From JAJPHT01 sp035526585 (GTDB lineage: Archaea; Thermoplasmatota; SW-10-69-26; JACQPN01; JAJPHT01): a DNA stretch of 26,987 bases. Numbering within the stretch: position 1 is the stretch's first letter; the number at the start of each line of letters is the position of its first letter. The stretch spans positions 1 through 26,987 of the forward strand of contig DATLCC010000128.1 in the NCBI GenBank assembly GCA_035526585.1. The letters are read 5' to 3'. Both the position numbers and the translations under genes were made by a program. Below the pieces are notes generated by a model. It was not told the DNA's origin and ran no database searches. It was given only the letters and a program-made list of their open reading frames with translations. Positions 5,376 through 14,114 of the stretch are shown here, in pieces.

Positions 5376-7580
5376 TCAGCGTGGCTGCATCGCCCAGAAG
5401 CGCGCGACGTCGGCGGCCACGTCCTGCGAGGGCTTTGGCGAGAAGTCCGCCGGATAGGAGGCCCGGTAGGAGCCCCAGCCGAAGCGCTTGTCCAGGAGGA
5501 CGACGACGCCGCGGTCGGTGGGACCGCGGATCATGCGCCCCGCGGCCTGGAGCACCTTGTGGAAGGTCGGGTGCACGTAGGCGTACGGGCGGCCGAGGCC
5601 GGGACCGAACTTCTTCTCGTAGAAGTTGATCAAGCTCTCCACCTCGAGCGTGGGGCTCGCGAAAGGCAACCCCACGACGACGACGCCCTTCAGCAGGTTG
5701 CCCTCGTAGTCGTACCCTTCCGAGAGCGAGCCGGATTGCACGCCCAGGAGAAGCGCGTTGTCGAGGCCGCGGCGCATCTGCTCGACGAGCCCTTCCTTCT
5801 CGCTCTTGTCGAGGCCGCGCTCCTCGGCGATGACCTCCTTGCGGCCGCGCAGCGCGAGCTCGACGGTCGGGCGCACCTGCTCGAGGATCGCGTAGCTCGG
5901 GAAGAATGCCGCGACGTTGCCCGGCGTCGCGAGCGCGACGCTCGCGAGGCGCTCGGCGATGTCGCTGTACATCTGCGGCGTGCGATCCTTGTAGCCGGTC
6001 GTCACGTTGCCGTCGACGATGACAAGGCGGTTCCCCCGTGGGAACGGGCTGTCGTAGACGCGCTCCACGCAGCGCGCGGGGTCGAGCCCGAGCACGTCGC
6101 GCGTCATCTGCGTCGGGAAGAGCGTGCCGCTCATGACGACGCTCGCGTGGATCGCGTCGAAGACGGGCTTCGCGAGCACGGCGGGGTCGAGCACGTGGTA
6201 GCGCAGGCTCGGCGTGGGCTCGCGCTCGAGGATCCGCGCGATGCCGCGGCGCTCGTTCTTCCAGTTGGAGAGGAATTGGTGAAGCTTCAGGAGCCCCGAC
6301 GAGTCGACCTTGTACTCGGTCTCGTAGCGGCCGATCGCGTCGGAGAGCTCGTCGAGGAAGTCGTCGTACGTCGTCGCGACGAGCGTCATCGCCCGTTTCG
6401 CGAACGTCTCGGTGATCGCGCCGTGGAGCTCGTCGCGCGAGACGTAGCGCTGCGAGCCGCGGGCCACGAGGTCTTCGCCAGGCTCCGCCTCGACCGTCTT
6501 GTCGGCGAGGTCCGCGAGCACGGTCGCCAGCGCCTCGATGCGGCGCTTCAGGAGCTCGTCGTTGAGGTCCTTCGCCTCGTCGAGCGCCTCGTCGAGCACG
6601 TACTCGTCGAGGCGGATCGTAAGGTGGTCGCGGATGCGATCCGGAAGGTTGTGCGCCTCGTCGACGACGAGGATGACGTCCTTCATGTCGAGCTTCAGGC
6701 GCTCCTGCATCTGCGCGCGCAGGTCGCTGAAGAAGTAGTTGTAGTCGCAGACGACGACGTGCGCCTGCGCCGCGAGGTCGAGCGCCGCCTGGTGAGGACA
6801 GACGACGCAGTCGGTCGCGGTGATGACGAGCTCCTCGACGTGGAGCGGGCGCTGCTTGAGGAGCTTGATCGCGCCTTCGTTCTTGTTCTCGAAATACTCG
6901 CAGCTCTTCGAGACGACCTCGCGATGGCAGAACTCCGCGAAGCGCTTGGAGAACAGGTCGCGCGCCTCGCGACGAGGGCACATGTCCTGCTTCGAGATCA
7001 CGTCGGAGACGACGAAGGGGACGCCCGCCTTGTCGCGGATGGCCTTCAGCGTCTCCACCGCGATCTTGTGCTGGCTCTGCTTGGAGGTGAGGAAGAAGAT
7101 GCGCTTGTCGTGCGCGAGGGCGTACGCCATGAGCGGCGCGAGCGTGCTCACGGTCTTCCCGAGCCCCGTGGGCGCGTGCGCGAGGAGGTGCTTCCCGTCC
7201 ATCGCGGCTTGCGACACGTCGGCGATGAACTCGCGCTGCCCGTCGCGGACGCTCCCGAACGGAAAGAGGTCCATGCCCGGCGGCACCTCGATCTTGTCGG
7301 GCGGAGGCAGGATCTTCGGCTCGCGCGGCGGGCCGGTCGCCCGCGCGCGCTTGTCGGCGTTCGGGATGTGCGGGCGGGCGACCGCGGCCACTTTGGCGGC
7401 GGCGCTCGCCCGATCGGGACCGCCGGCGCGCTTGGCGAACCAGGCGAGCGGCGCGTCGTCGGTGCCGACGCCGTCGCACTTCGCGCAGTAGGTGGTGATG
7501 CGCTTTCCCACGGTGCGTCGGGTGAGGAGACCCTTGCACGTAGGACAGAACACGTCTTCGCCAGGCTGGGCCCTCAACAT
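5376..7580 (-). CDS. XPD/Rad3-type superfamily 2 DNA helicase with N-terminal zinc ribbon
   Basis: 734 residues from ATG 7580, which has a GAGGA ribosome binding site 6 nt ahead. XPD unwinds DNA 5' to 3', coupled to ATP, in repair. Visible motifs: Walker A APTGLGKT (136-143); the four-Cys iron-sulfur region C201 (MCPRR), C218 (FCHRE), C227 (SCEYF) and C258/C261 (CVVCPHQ); DEAH (307-310); MSGTLFP; QSGSLSEGYDYEGN; and motif VI QAAGRMIRG. Unusually, residues 11-35 form a zinc ribbon (FCPTC then YCAKC, pairs 16 residues apart) like the N-terminus of RpoM/TFS, followed by an Ala/Arg/Pro-rich linker to about 100. Typical archaeal XPD lacks this part. The start overlaps the end of a 70-residue gene by 7 nt, implying co-translation. 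A DinG-like role is possible. Confidence 0.93.
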   Translation of the reverse strand: MLRAQPGEDVFCPTCKGLLTRRTVGKRITTYCAKCDGVGTDDAPLAWFAKRAGGPDRASAAAKVAAVARPHIPNADKRARATGPPREPKILPPPDKIEVPPGMDLFPFGSVRDGQREFIADVSQAAMDGKHLLAHAPTGLGKTVSTLAPLMAYALAHDKRIFFLTSKQSQHKIAVETLKAIRDKAGVPFVVSDVISKQDMCPRREARDLFSKRFAEFCHREVVSKSCEYFENKNEGAIKLLKQRPLHVEELVITATDCVVCPHQAALDLAAQAHVVVCDYNYFFSDLRAQMQERLKLDMKDVILVVDEAHNLPDRIRDHLTIRLDEYVLDEALDEAKDLNDELLKRRIEALATVLADLADKTVEAEPGEDLVARGSQRYVSRDELHGAITETFAKRAMTLVATTYDDFLDELSDAIGRYETEYKVDSSGLLKLHQFLSNWKNERRGIARILEREPTPSLRYHVLDPAVLAKPVFDAIHASVVMSGTLFPTQMTRDVLGLDPARCVERVYDSPFPRGNRLVIVDGNVTTGYKDRTPQMYSDIAERLASVALATPGNVAAFFPSYAILEQVRPTVELALRGRKEVIAEERGLDKSEKEGLVEQMRRGLDNALLLGVQSGSLSEGYDYEGNLLKGVVVVGLPFASPTLEVESLINFYEKKFGPGLGRPYAYVHPTFHKVLQAAGRMIRGPTDRGVVVLLDKRFGWGSYRASYPADFSPKPSQDVAADVARFWAMQPR

Positions 7581-7786
7581 GAAGGTTCCTCGCGCGACGA
7601 CAGCGGCGTGCCGTGAAGGATGAGATGGAGCTCGGCCTCGCCGATGCCCTTGTCTGCGGCCCGCGACACGAGCTCCTCCCACGTGAGGCGGCCCGCCTCG
7701 GCGAGGATGAGGAGCACGATCTGGTGGCCTTCCGGAAGGGGATCGGTGATCCCGCGGGCTGGACGGCGGCGACGCACGGAAGCCAT
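7574..7786 (-). CDS. 70-residue protein overlapping the XPD gene, possible winged helix
   Basis: A basic N-terminus (MASVRRRRPARG) is followed by three helix-like stretches: EGHQIVLLILAEAGRLTWEE, LVSRAADKGIGEAELHLIL and a short tail. The pattern of a helix, a TWEELVSRA helix and an EAELHLIL recognition-like helix suggests a small helix-turn-helix or winged-helix fold; this is inference from sequence pattern. Its stop lies 7 nt inside the XPD gene, so the two are probably translated together and may act together. An AT-richer GGATATGAGG (7800-7809) on the opposite strand marks a possible TATA box just ahead. Confidence 0.7.
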   Translation of the reverse strand: MASVRRRRPARGITDPLPEGHQIVLLILAEAGRLTWEELVSRAADKGIGEAELHLILHGTPLSSREEPSC

Positions 7787-7848
7787 GGGGCTCTCAGGGG
7801 GATATGAGGTTTCTCCGGGCTTCACTCGATGTCGTGCGCGAAGGGGCC

Positions 7849-8808
7849 CTACCCGTCCTCGGGAGCCGGCGTCGGGAACGCCGTGCCGTCTCCGCGCCAG
7901 TACTGGTAATACGCGTCGTCGAGGGGCGGCGCGGCCGCTATCCCGAACGCCTCGTTCCAGTGCCGACCCCAGTGGGGGCGCGCTCCATCTTCGTCGACGA
8001 AGCCGTACTCGTCCGAGAGCGTCCAGCTCGCCCACACGCGGCCGCCCTTGCGCGCCACGCGCGGGTCCGCCGCGAGCGCCGCGACCGCGCGGCCTACGAA
8101 GAGAGGGGTTTCGCTGTGCGCGAAGTGGGGCTCCTTCGCCCCCGCATCGCGCCACGTCGCCTTCGTGACGCCGAAGTGGGCGAGCATCTCCTCGCTCCGC
8201 AGGAAACCAGGCGTCACGCAGAGCGCGGTGACGCCACGCGGCGCGAGCTCGGCGTGCATGTCGAACGCGAGGCGCTGGATCGTGCTCTTCACGAGGTCGT
8301 AGTAGAGCGAGCCGCGGTACACGCCGTGGTCGCCGTCCGTCACCTCGACGAGGAGCCCGCGCCCTTTCCCCACGAGAAGCGGCACGCCGTGGCGCGCCGT
8401 GATGAGGTGCGTGTGGATCGCCGTCCGCATCATGGCGAGCCCCTTCTGCGCGTCCATCGCCCAGAACGGCTTCCCCCATTCGGTGAGCTTCTCGCCGCCC
8501 CAGATGTCGTTGACAAGGATGTCCAGCCCCCCGCTCTCGCGCCTCACCCGCGCAAAGAGCGCCGCGACCGCCGGCTCATCGAGGTGATCGACGCGCGCCG
8601 CGATGCCCTGGCCTCCCGCGGCCGTCACGAGCTCCGCCGTCTCCTCGATGGTCTCCGGGCGACCGAGCCCACCGCCGGGATCCGCGCGCGACGTGCGCCC
8701 CGTGCACCACACCGTCGCTCCGGCCTCGCCCAACGCGGTCGCGATGCCGCGTCCCGCGCCGCGGGTGGCGCCCGCCACGAGGGCGACCTTTCCTGCGAGC
8801 GGCTTCAT
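7849..8808 (-). CDS. SDR-family oxidoreductase
   Basis: 319 residues. Short-chain dehydrogenase/reductase with Rossmann fold and NAD(P) binding: GATRGAGRGIA (13-23, the TGxxxGxG site), the WCTGR strand end with Arg that often favours NADPH, LDILVNDIWGG (95-105, the NNAG position) and the catalytic Y170-DLV-K174. The usual catalytic Ser about 13 residues before Tyr falls near T157 (VEVTDGD). The C-terminal 80 residues beyond the core contain VWASWTLSDEYGFVDEDGAR and many aromatic residues. Overall it resembles the DHRS1-like subgroup. Substrate unknown. It starts 4 nt after the end of the 118-residue upstream gene, so the two form an operon. Confidence 0.88.
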   Translation of the reverse strand: MKPLAGKVALVAGATRGAGRGIATALGEAGATVWCTGRTSRADPGGGLGRPETIEETAELVTAAGGQGIAARVDHLDEPAVAALFARVRRESGGLDILVNDIWGGEKLTEWGKPFWAMDAQKGLAMMRTAIHTHLITARHGVPLLVGKGRGLLVEVTDGDHGVYRGSLYYDLVKSTIQRLAFDMHAELAPRGVTALCVTPGFLRSEEMLAHFGVTKATWRDAGAKEPHFAHSETPLFVGRAVAALAADPRVARKGGRVWASWTLSDEYGFVDEDGARPHWGRHWNEAFGIAAAPPLDDAYYQYWRGDGTAFPTPAPEDG

Positions 8809-8812
8809 GGCA

Positions 8813-9169
8813 TCATGTCTCCGACACGTAGAGGTCGAGCGGCGCGCGCGAGACGAGCGTGCCGTCTGCGCGCTCCAGCGCGAGCCGCCCGCGGAACGTG
8901 AACGAGGTCTTCCCCGCGGGGAGCGCCGCGACCCACGTCCACGTCGCAGTGGTGCGCGTTCGAGGCTTCGCGACGACGCGCGCAGGCTCGAAGGCGAACG
9001 CGAAGTCGACCTGCTTCGCGAGCGGGCCCTCCGTGAGCCCCTCGACCACGAGCGCGACGACCTCCTCGCCCTCGCTCGTGTTCTCGATCTTCGCGCAAAA
9101 CTCGAGGCGGTCGCCCACCCGCGCGCTCTTCTTCACGGGCGCGGGGCCGCTTGTCGCACGCAAGGCCAT
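8813..9169 (-). CDS. 118-residue beta-rich protein of unknown function
   Basis: From ATG 9169; longer frames upstream are Arg-rich and look like shadow. After MALRATSGPAPVKKSA the sequence alternates as in a beta-sandwich: VGDRLEFCAKIENTSEGEE, VVALVVEGLTEG, VDFAFAFEPARVV, TATWTWVAALPAGKTSFTF and APLDLYVSE. The spacing resembles CARDB- or Ig-like domains. There is no signal peptide, so it is expected in the cytoplasm. Stop codon and SDR start are 4 nt apart, implying co-expression. Family not recognised. Confidence 0.65.
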   Translation of the reverse strand: MALRATSGPAPVKKSARVGDRLEFCAKIENTSEGEEVVALVVEGLTEGPLAKQVDFAFAFEPARVVAKPRTRTTATWTWVAALPAGKTSFTFRGRLALERADGTLVSRAPLDLYVSET

Positions 9170-9239
9170 CCGTCGCCGCAGCCTCGGGCGGGCACTTGTC
9201 CTTGTCGCCCTGCCGGTCGTCTCGCCGCTCGACGCGTCC

Positions 9240-10928
9240 CTACCGACCGGCGGCCTCGCCGACTCGCGTCGGCGCCTCGCTCGCTTCGCTCGTTTCGGCT
9301 CCCCCCGAGGCGCGCCACAGCTCCTCCACGCGTCGGACGGTGTCGATCTCATCGGGGCGCTTGTCGTGTCGCCAGCGCTCGATGCGAGGGAAGCGCAGCG
9401 CGAAGCCGCTCTTGTGGCGCTTGCTCCGGGTCACGCTGTCGAAGGCGACCTCGAGGACGATCTCCGGCCGCACGTAGTGGATGTTGCCGCCGTAGCGCTC
9501 GATGGTGAGCGACTTGAGGATCGTCGTCATCTGCGCGATCTCTTCGTTCGTAAGACCGGTGTAGGCCTTCCCGACGTTCACGAGCGCGCCGTCCTCCGCG
9601 CGGACCGCGAACGTCACGTCGGATAGGAGCCCTGCGCGCTTGCCGTGGCCAAGCTCCGCAGCGGTGACGACGACGTCGAGCGTCGCGAAGGCGCGCTTGA
9701 GCTTGAGCCACGCCTGGCCGCGCTTGCCGAAATCGTACGCGCTGTCGCGCCGCTTGAACATCAGCCCTTCGTTCCCGCGGGCGCGCGCCGCCTCGAAGTC
9801 CGGCGCGACGAGCGGCGAGATCCCTAGCGCCCCGGTGAGCGGCAGCGCCTCCAAGGTCGCGCGGCGCTCGGCGAGAGGCTTCGTCCAGAGCGGCTCGCCG
9901 TCGATGAACATGACATCGTAGGCGACGTACCTCACGGGCACCTGCTTGCGCAGGAGCGCGCTCACGTCCTTGCGTCCGAGCCTGCGCTGCAGCAGCGCGA
10001 AAGGCGCTGCCGTGCCATCGGCGCGCACGGCGAGCACCTCGCCGTCGAGCACCAGCTCGTGCGGGATGCGGCGCGCGGCCTCGACGAGCTCGGGGAATTC
10101 GCGCGCCGCCTCCAGGGTGCGGCTGAAGAGCTCGGCGCGCCCGTTCGCCACGTGGAGCTGCGCGCGGATGCCGTCGAACTTGTCCTCGACGAGGTACTCG
10201 GCGACCTCCGCCGGAGCCTCCTCGACGGGGCTCGCCAGCATGAACCCGAGCGGATGGAAGAGGCGGAAGGGGGTTTCCTGGAGCCGCCCGCCCTTGGCGA
10301 GGAGCGCTGTTTCGCCGATGTCGCCCGAGAGCATGTTGGACATGCGGACGTCCGCCACGTCGCGCTCGAAGGCGCGAGCGACGGCCTCCTCCACGAGCGA
10401 TTCCGAGAGGCCGATGCGCATCCCTCCGGTGATGATCTTCGTGAAATACTTCGCTTCGGCGGGCGTCATTCGCCGCCACGCGGCCTCGAGAAGCGTGGCC
10501 TTCGCGGCGGCGGGCGCGACCGCGATGCGCGCGAACCGATCGGCGACGTCGAGCACCGTCACCTCCGCGCCCTCCGCGCGCCCCGCCTCGAAGAGCGTGC
10601 GTTGCGCCCCCTGCGCCTTGGGCGGGTACGCTTCCATGAGGAGCGCGAGCGTCTCGCCCGTGTCGCCCGTCGCGCGGTGGCATGCGCTCCAGACGAGGTC
10701 ATCGATGGGAAGGAGCGAGAGCGAGGCCTGCCGCAGCACGGCCCATCCAAGCTGCAGGACGCGCGCATCCACGCGCCCGAACGGCGCTCCGCTCGCGAAG
10801 CGCGCGACGTGCGGCAGGCTTGCCTCGTCCGCTTCGCGCAGGAGGCGGGCGATGATGTCGCGCTTCGCGTGCGTCCCGCGCGTCGAGACGACCTCATCGA
10901 GCGCGGTCGCGACGTCGAGGAACCTCAC
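9240..10928 (-). CDS. ATP-dependent DNA ligase
   Basis: 562 residues starting at a GTG whose GTGA overlaps the stop of the exonuclease gene. The enzyme seals nicks in duplex DNA through a Lys-AMP intermediate. Residues 1-200 are the DNA-binding N-terminal domain (YFTKIITGGMRIGLSE). The adenylation site is EDKFDGIRAQ with K250; further motifs are ELFSRTLE, LDGEVLAV, EGLMFKRRDSAYDFGKRG and WLKLKR (motif V). The OB domain follows (VGKAYTGLTNEEIAQM, RPEIVLEVAFD, GFALRFPRIERWR). Length and motifs fit archaeal replicative/repair ligases. The tight link to a metallo-beta-lactamase exonuclease recalls the bacterial ligase-associated set. The C-terminal 25 residues (Ser/Glu/Ala-rich) look like a disordered tail. 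Confidence 0.95.
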   Translation of the reverse strand: MRFLDVATALDEVVSTRGTHAKRDIIARLLREADEASLPHVARFASGAPFGRVDARVLQLGWAVLRQASLSLLPIDDLVWSACHRATGDTGETLALLMEAYPPKAQGAQRTLFEAGRAEGAEVTVLDVADRFARIAVAPAAAKATLLEAAWRRMTPAEAKYFTKIITGGMRIGLSESLVEEAVARAFERDVADVRMSNMLSGDIGETALLAKGGRLQETPFRLFHPLGFMLASPVEEAPAEVAEYLVEDKFDGIRAQLHVANGRAELFSRTLEAAREFPELVEAARRIPHELVLDGEVLAVRADGTAAPFALLQRRLGRKDVSALLRKQVPVRYVAYDVMFIDGEPLWTKPLAERRATLEALPLTGALGISPLVAPDFEAARARGNEGLMFKRRDSAYDFGKRGQAWLKLKRAFATLDVVVTAAELGHGKRAGLLSDVTFAVRAEDGALVNVGKAYTGLTNEEIAQMTTILKSLTIERYGGNIHYVRPEIVLEVAFDSVTRSKRHKSGFALRFPRIERWRHDKRPDEIDTVRRVEELWRASGGAETSEASEAPTRVGEAAGR

Positions 10929-11932
10929 GCGCCCTCCAACGTCTGCTGCGCGCCCGAGGGCCCCGCATCTTCCTCGCCGTGCCCCACGAGGAGCGGCGCG
11001 GAGGGCACGCCCGCCTTGTTGAGCACGTGCGCGAGCACGTCCGAGTAGCCGTGGTTCGTATAGGCGCGCTTCGGCTTCACGCGCGAGACGATCTCCAGGA
11101 GCCCTGGGAAGTCCGCGTGGTCGGAGAGCGGGAAGAGCATGTCCGCGTCGAGCTGGACGCGCGACTTGGAGAGGCGCGCCCAACCGGAGCAGTACGCGAT
11201 GCGGTGGTCCAGCTTCAGCACCATCGGATGCTCCTGGAACGAGCCCGGGACGACGAGCGCCGCGTTCTTCACATGCCCCGCGACATACGCCTTCGTCTGC
11301 GCGAAGTGGATGCCGAAGCGCTCGTACGCCTGGCACATGTTCCACACGGCGCCGTGCGCGACCGTGGGCACGCCGCGCCGGTCGAGCGCGGCCAGGATCT
11401 CCTGGCTCTTGCCCAGCGCGTACCCGAGGAAGACGGGGATCGCGCCGTCGGCGAGCACGCTGCGCGCCCATGCCGCCATCGCGTCGCCAAGCTCCGCGTA
11501 GTCGGGGAAGCGGTAGATAGGAAGACCGAAGGTCGATTCCAGGATCAGCTCGTCGGCCTCGACGAACTCGGCCTCAGGCGTCGTGAGCGAATGGCGCACC
11601 TTCGTGTCGGCGGTGTAGAGCAGCGTCTTGCCGTCGGGCGCCTCGATGAGCGTGAGCGCGGAGCCGAGGATGTGGCCCGCGGGAAGGAGCGTGACCTTCG
11701 CGTCCCCGATGCGCACGGGCTCGCGCCAGGGGATCGCGGTCGTCTGGACGAAGGGCGCGCGGATCCCCATGAGGTGGCACGTCTCGGGGGACGCGTACGC
11801 GTGCCGGGCCTCCCAAGGGATGTGGTCGCCGTGCGCGTGCGACACGACGCTCGCGTAGCCGGGCGCGCTCGTGTCGAGGGCGAGCTTCAGCTCGGGCAGG
11901 AGCACGCCGCGCCCGACCGTGTCCACCTTCAC
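10925..11932 (-). CDS. Ligase-associated metallo-beta-lactamase-fold exonuclease
   Basis: 335 residues from GTG 11932. The MBL metal site is SHAHGDH (31-37), followed by LLPAGHILGSA (about 82-92), LYTADTK, the LILESTFG segment of the beta-CASP-like branch, and late motifs PLSDHADFPGLLE and TNHGYSDV. Length and motif order fit the DNA ligase-associated exonuclease family better than the longer CPSF-type RNases; RNA substrate cannot be excluded. It overlaps the ligase gene by 4 nt (GTGA) and is the first gene of the pair. A TATA-like box at 11956-11964 on the minus strand sits 24-32 nt ahead of the GTG, predicting a leaderless transcript. The 80-nt gap to the divergent DUF72 gene holds both promoters. 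Confidence 0.9.
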   Translation of the reverse strand: MKVDTVGRGVLLPELKLALDTSAPGYASVVSHAHGDHIPWEARHAYASPETCHLMGIRAPFVQTTAIPWREPVRIGDAKVTLLPAGHILGSALTLIEAPDGKTLLYTADTKVRHSLTTPEAEFVEADELILESTFGLPIYRFPDYAELGDAMAAWARSVLADGAIPVFLGYALGKSQEILAALDRRGVPTVAHGAVWNMCQAYERFGIHFAQTKAYVAGHVKNAALVVPGSFQEHPMVLKLDHRIAYCSGWARLSKSRVQLDADMLFPLSDHADFPGLLEIVSRVKPKRAYTNHGYSDVLAHVLNKAGVPSAPLLVGHGEEDAGPSGAQQTLEGA

Positions 11933-11955
11933 GTCGCTCCATCGGGCGCGCTTCG

Positions 11956-11964
11956 CATATCTTT
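11956..11964 (-). promoter_or_regulatory. TATA-like box for exonuclease-ligase operon
   Basis: Minus-strand AAAGATATG (CATATCTTT on +) lies 24-32 nt ahead of GTG 11932, in an otherwise GC-rich 80-nt divergent gap. On the + strand, GGAGCTTTTCGG near 11981-11992 is a weaker counterpart for the DUF72 gene. Confidence 0.5.
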
Positions 11965-12012
11965 GCTGGCGCGCGACCGCGGAGCTTTTCGGGGGGCCGC
12001 GTATCGCGCGCC

Positions 12013-12846
12013 GTGCCTCGGGCGCGCATCGGATGCACCGGCTGGTCGTACCCGGATTGGGTCGGCCCCTTCTACGCTCCGGGGACCCCGCCGACCGAGT
12101 GGCTGCGCGCCTACTCGCGTGCGTTCGACTTCACGGAGGTCGACTCCTCCTTCTACGCGGCGCCGTCGCGCGAGCGCGCGGCGTCGTGGGCCCGCGCGAC
12201 GCCGGACGGATTCTCGTTCTCGTTGAAGCTGCCGCGCGCGATCACGCACGACGCGAAGCTGCGCGACACGGAGGACGCCGTGGGCTCGTTCCTTGCAGCC
12301 CTTGCCCCGTTGCGCGTGGAAGGGAAGCTCGGGCCGTGCGTCGCGCAGCTTCCGCCCAGCTTCCGCTACGAGGCGGACGCGGAGGCGCTCGCAGCGTTCG
12401 TGGGCGCGTGGCCGCGCGACGCGCCGCTCGTGGTCGAGCTGCGGAACCGCTCGTGGTGGCGCGAGGAGACGTACGCGACGCTGCGCGACGCGGGCGTCGC
12501 CCTCGCGTGGAGCGTCAACGAGACCGGGCGCACGCCCCCGGTGCGGACGGCCGACCTCGTCTACGTGCGTCTCGTGGGCGACCGCGCGCTCGACGAGACG
12601 GGCGGCAAATGGACGCACGTGCAGCGGCGCCAGGACGAGGAGATCGAGCACTGGCGCGGCGTGCTGGGCTCGATCCTCGAGAACGATCCCATCACGACGT
12701 GGATCGTCGCGAACAACCACTTCATGGGTTTCGCGCCCGAGACCGCGCGAGTCGTGGCGCAGGCGCTGGGCGTGCTCGCGCCCCAGATCGAGCGCGTGTC
12801 GCGCAAGGAAGGGCAGCGGGGGCTGGGCGACTTCGCGCGCGAGTGA
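12013..12846 (+). CDS. DUF72 (YecE-like) family protein
   Basis: 277 residues from a GTG. The start RIGCTGWSYPDWVGPFY, then FDFTEVDSSFYAAPS, SFSLKLPRAITH, VAQLPPSFRY, VVELRNRSWW and VYVRLVGD are the conserved blocks of DUF72, a TIM-barrel-like family found in bacteria and archaea. Biochemical function is not established; some members lie near iron-sulfur or nucleic-acid genes. In the last third, TWIVANNHFMGFAPETARVV carries the NNH segment usually seen near the C-terminus. It diverges from the exonuclease-ligase operon. Confidence 0.92.
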   Translation: MPRARIGCTGWSYPDWVGPFYAPGTPPTEWLRAYSRAFDFTEVDSSFYAAPSRERAASWARATPDGFSFSLKLPRAITHDAKLRDTEDAVGSFLAALAPLRVEGKLGPCVAQLPPSFRYEADAEALAAFVGAWPRDAPLVVELRNRSWWREETYATLRDAGVALAWSVNETGRTPPVRTADLVYVRLVGDRALDETGGKWTHVQRRQDEEIEHWRGVLGSILENDPITTWIVANNHFMGFAPETARVVAQALGVLAPQIERVSRKEGQRGLGDFARE

Positions 12847-12865
12847 GCGGCGCGGCGGGCAGGAT

Positions 12866-14113
12866 TCAGCGCCGCCGCCCGCTCCAGTCGACCACGATCT
12901 CGCCGAGCTTCACGACCTTCCACACGGGGTTCATGCCGAAGCGGTACGGGATGTGGCGATAGCTCGTCGCGTCGAGGATGACCATGTCGCCGACCTGACC
13001 CTCCTCGATCGTGCCTCGGTCCTCGCGCGCGAGCGCGGCCGCCCCGTTCACCGTCGCCGCCGCGAGCGCCTCCGCGGGCGTCATGCGCATGCCGTGGCAT
13101 GCGAGGCTCATGGCGAAGGGCATGCTCTCGGTGGGGCAGTTCGGGTTGTGATCGGTCGCGATCGCGACGAGCGCGCCCTCGTCGATGAGCGCGCGGGCGT
13201 TCGCGTATGGCGCGTGGAGCGAGAGCGCGGTGCAGGGCAGGAGCACGCACGCGACGTCCGCATCCGCGAGGAGTCGTCTCTCCTTGGGCCCGGCATGGAG
13301 GAGATGGTCGGCGGAGACGGCGCCAAGCTCGGATGCGAGGGCGCTCCCTCCCGAGAGGGCCAGCTCGTCGGCATGGACCTTCGCCCGCATCCCTTCTTGG
13401 ACGCCCGCTTCGAGGATCATCCTCGACTCTTCCGGCGAGAAGACCCCCTTCTCGCAGAAGACATCGATGAACTCCGCCATCTCGGCGAACTCGGGCACCA
13501 TGTCGCGGGCGACGTGCTCTGCGTAGCTCTTCGCGTCGTCGAACTCGGGCGGGACGGCGTGCGCGCCGAGGAAGGTCGCGACGATGTCCATCGGATGGCG
13601 CTCGTCCGCCTCGCGGATCACCTGGAGGAGGCGCTTCTCCGTCTCGAGGTCGAGGCCGTAGCCGCTTTTCACCTCGCACGTCGTCGTGCCATACTCCATC
13701 ATCGTCGAGAGGCGCGCCATGAGCTGCTTGAGGAGCTCCGCCCGCGTGGCCTCGCGCGTGAGGCGCACGGTGTGCAGGATACCGCCGCCCGCGGCGAGGA
13801 TGTCCTCGTACTTCGCGCCTTGGAGCTTCAGCGCGAACTCGTCGACGCGGTCCCCGGCGTACGCGGCGTGCGTGTGGGCGTCGACGAAGCCGGGCACGAC
13901 GCTGCGGCCGCCCACGTTCACCTTGACAGTCCCCTCCGGCACGTCGCGGAAGAGGCGATCGCTCGGCCCCACGTCCTCGATCACGCCGTCCTCCACGAAG
14001 ACCGCGGCGTCGCGCTGGATGCCAAGCTCGTTCATGTCGTGGACGCCGCGCCGCGGCCCGCCTTCGAGCGTGCAGAGCTCACCGATGTTGTAGAGGAGCA
14101 GGGACTCGGGCAT
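12866..14113 (-). CDS. hutI: Imidazolonepropionase
   Basis: 415 residues, the usual length. It hydrolyses 4-imidazolone-5-propanoate to N-formimidoyl-L-glutamate, the third step of histidine degradation (EC 3.5.2.7). Amidohydrolase fold: DAHTHAAYAGDR gives metal ligands H80 and H82; EVKSGYGLD (147-155) binds substrate; KVHADE gives H247; SADH gives H270; ATDHNPN gives D321. It begins 1 nt after the hutG stop (TGA-C-ATG), so the two are co-translated. Histidase (hutH) and urocanase (hutU) are not in the window and must lie elsewhere if the pathway is complete. Confidence 0.95.
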   Translation of the reverse strand: MPESLLLYNIGELCTLEGGPRRGVHDMNELGIQRDAAVFVEDGVIEDVGPSDRLFRDVPEGTVKVNVGGRSVVPGFVDAHTHAAYAGDRVDEFALKLQGAKYEDILAAGGGILHTVRLTREATRAELLKQLMARLSTMMEYGTTTCEVKSGYGLDLETEKRLLQVIREADERHPMDIVATFLGAHAVPPEFDDAKSYAEHVARDMVPEFAEMAEFIDVFCEKGVFSPEESRMILEAGVQEGMRAKVHADELALSGGSALASELGAVSADHLLHAGPKERRLLADADVACVLLPCTALSLHAPYANARALIDEGALVAIATDHNPNCPTESMPFAMSLACHGMRMTPAEALAAATVNGAAALAREDRGTIEEGQVGDMVILDATSYRHIPYRFGMNPVWKVVKLGEIVVDWSGRRR

Positions 14114-14114
14114 G

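Noticed and set aside
5559..7616. 685-residue open frame on the + strand
   Set aside because: Antisense to the XPD helicase gene; its product is Arg/Val/Glu-rich with no domain, as expected from the reverse of GC-biased codons.
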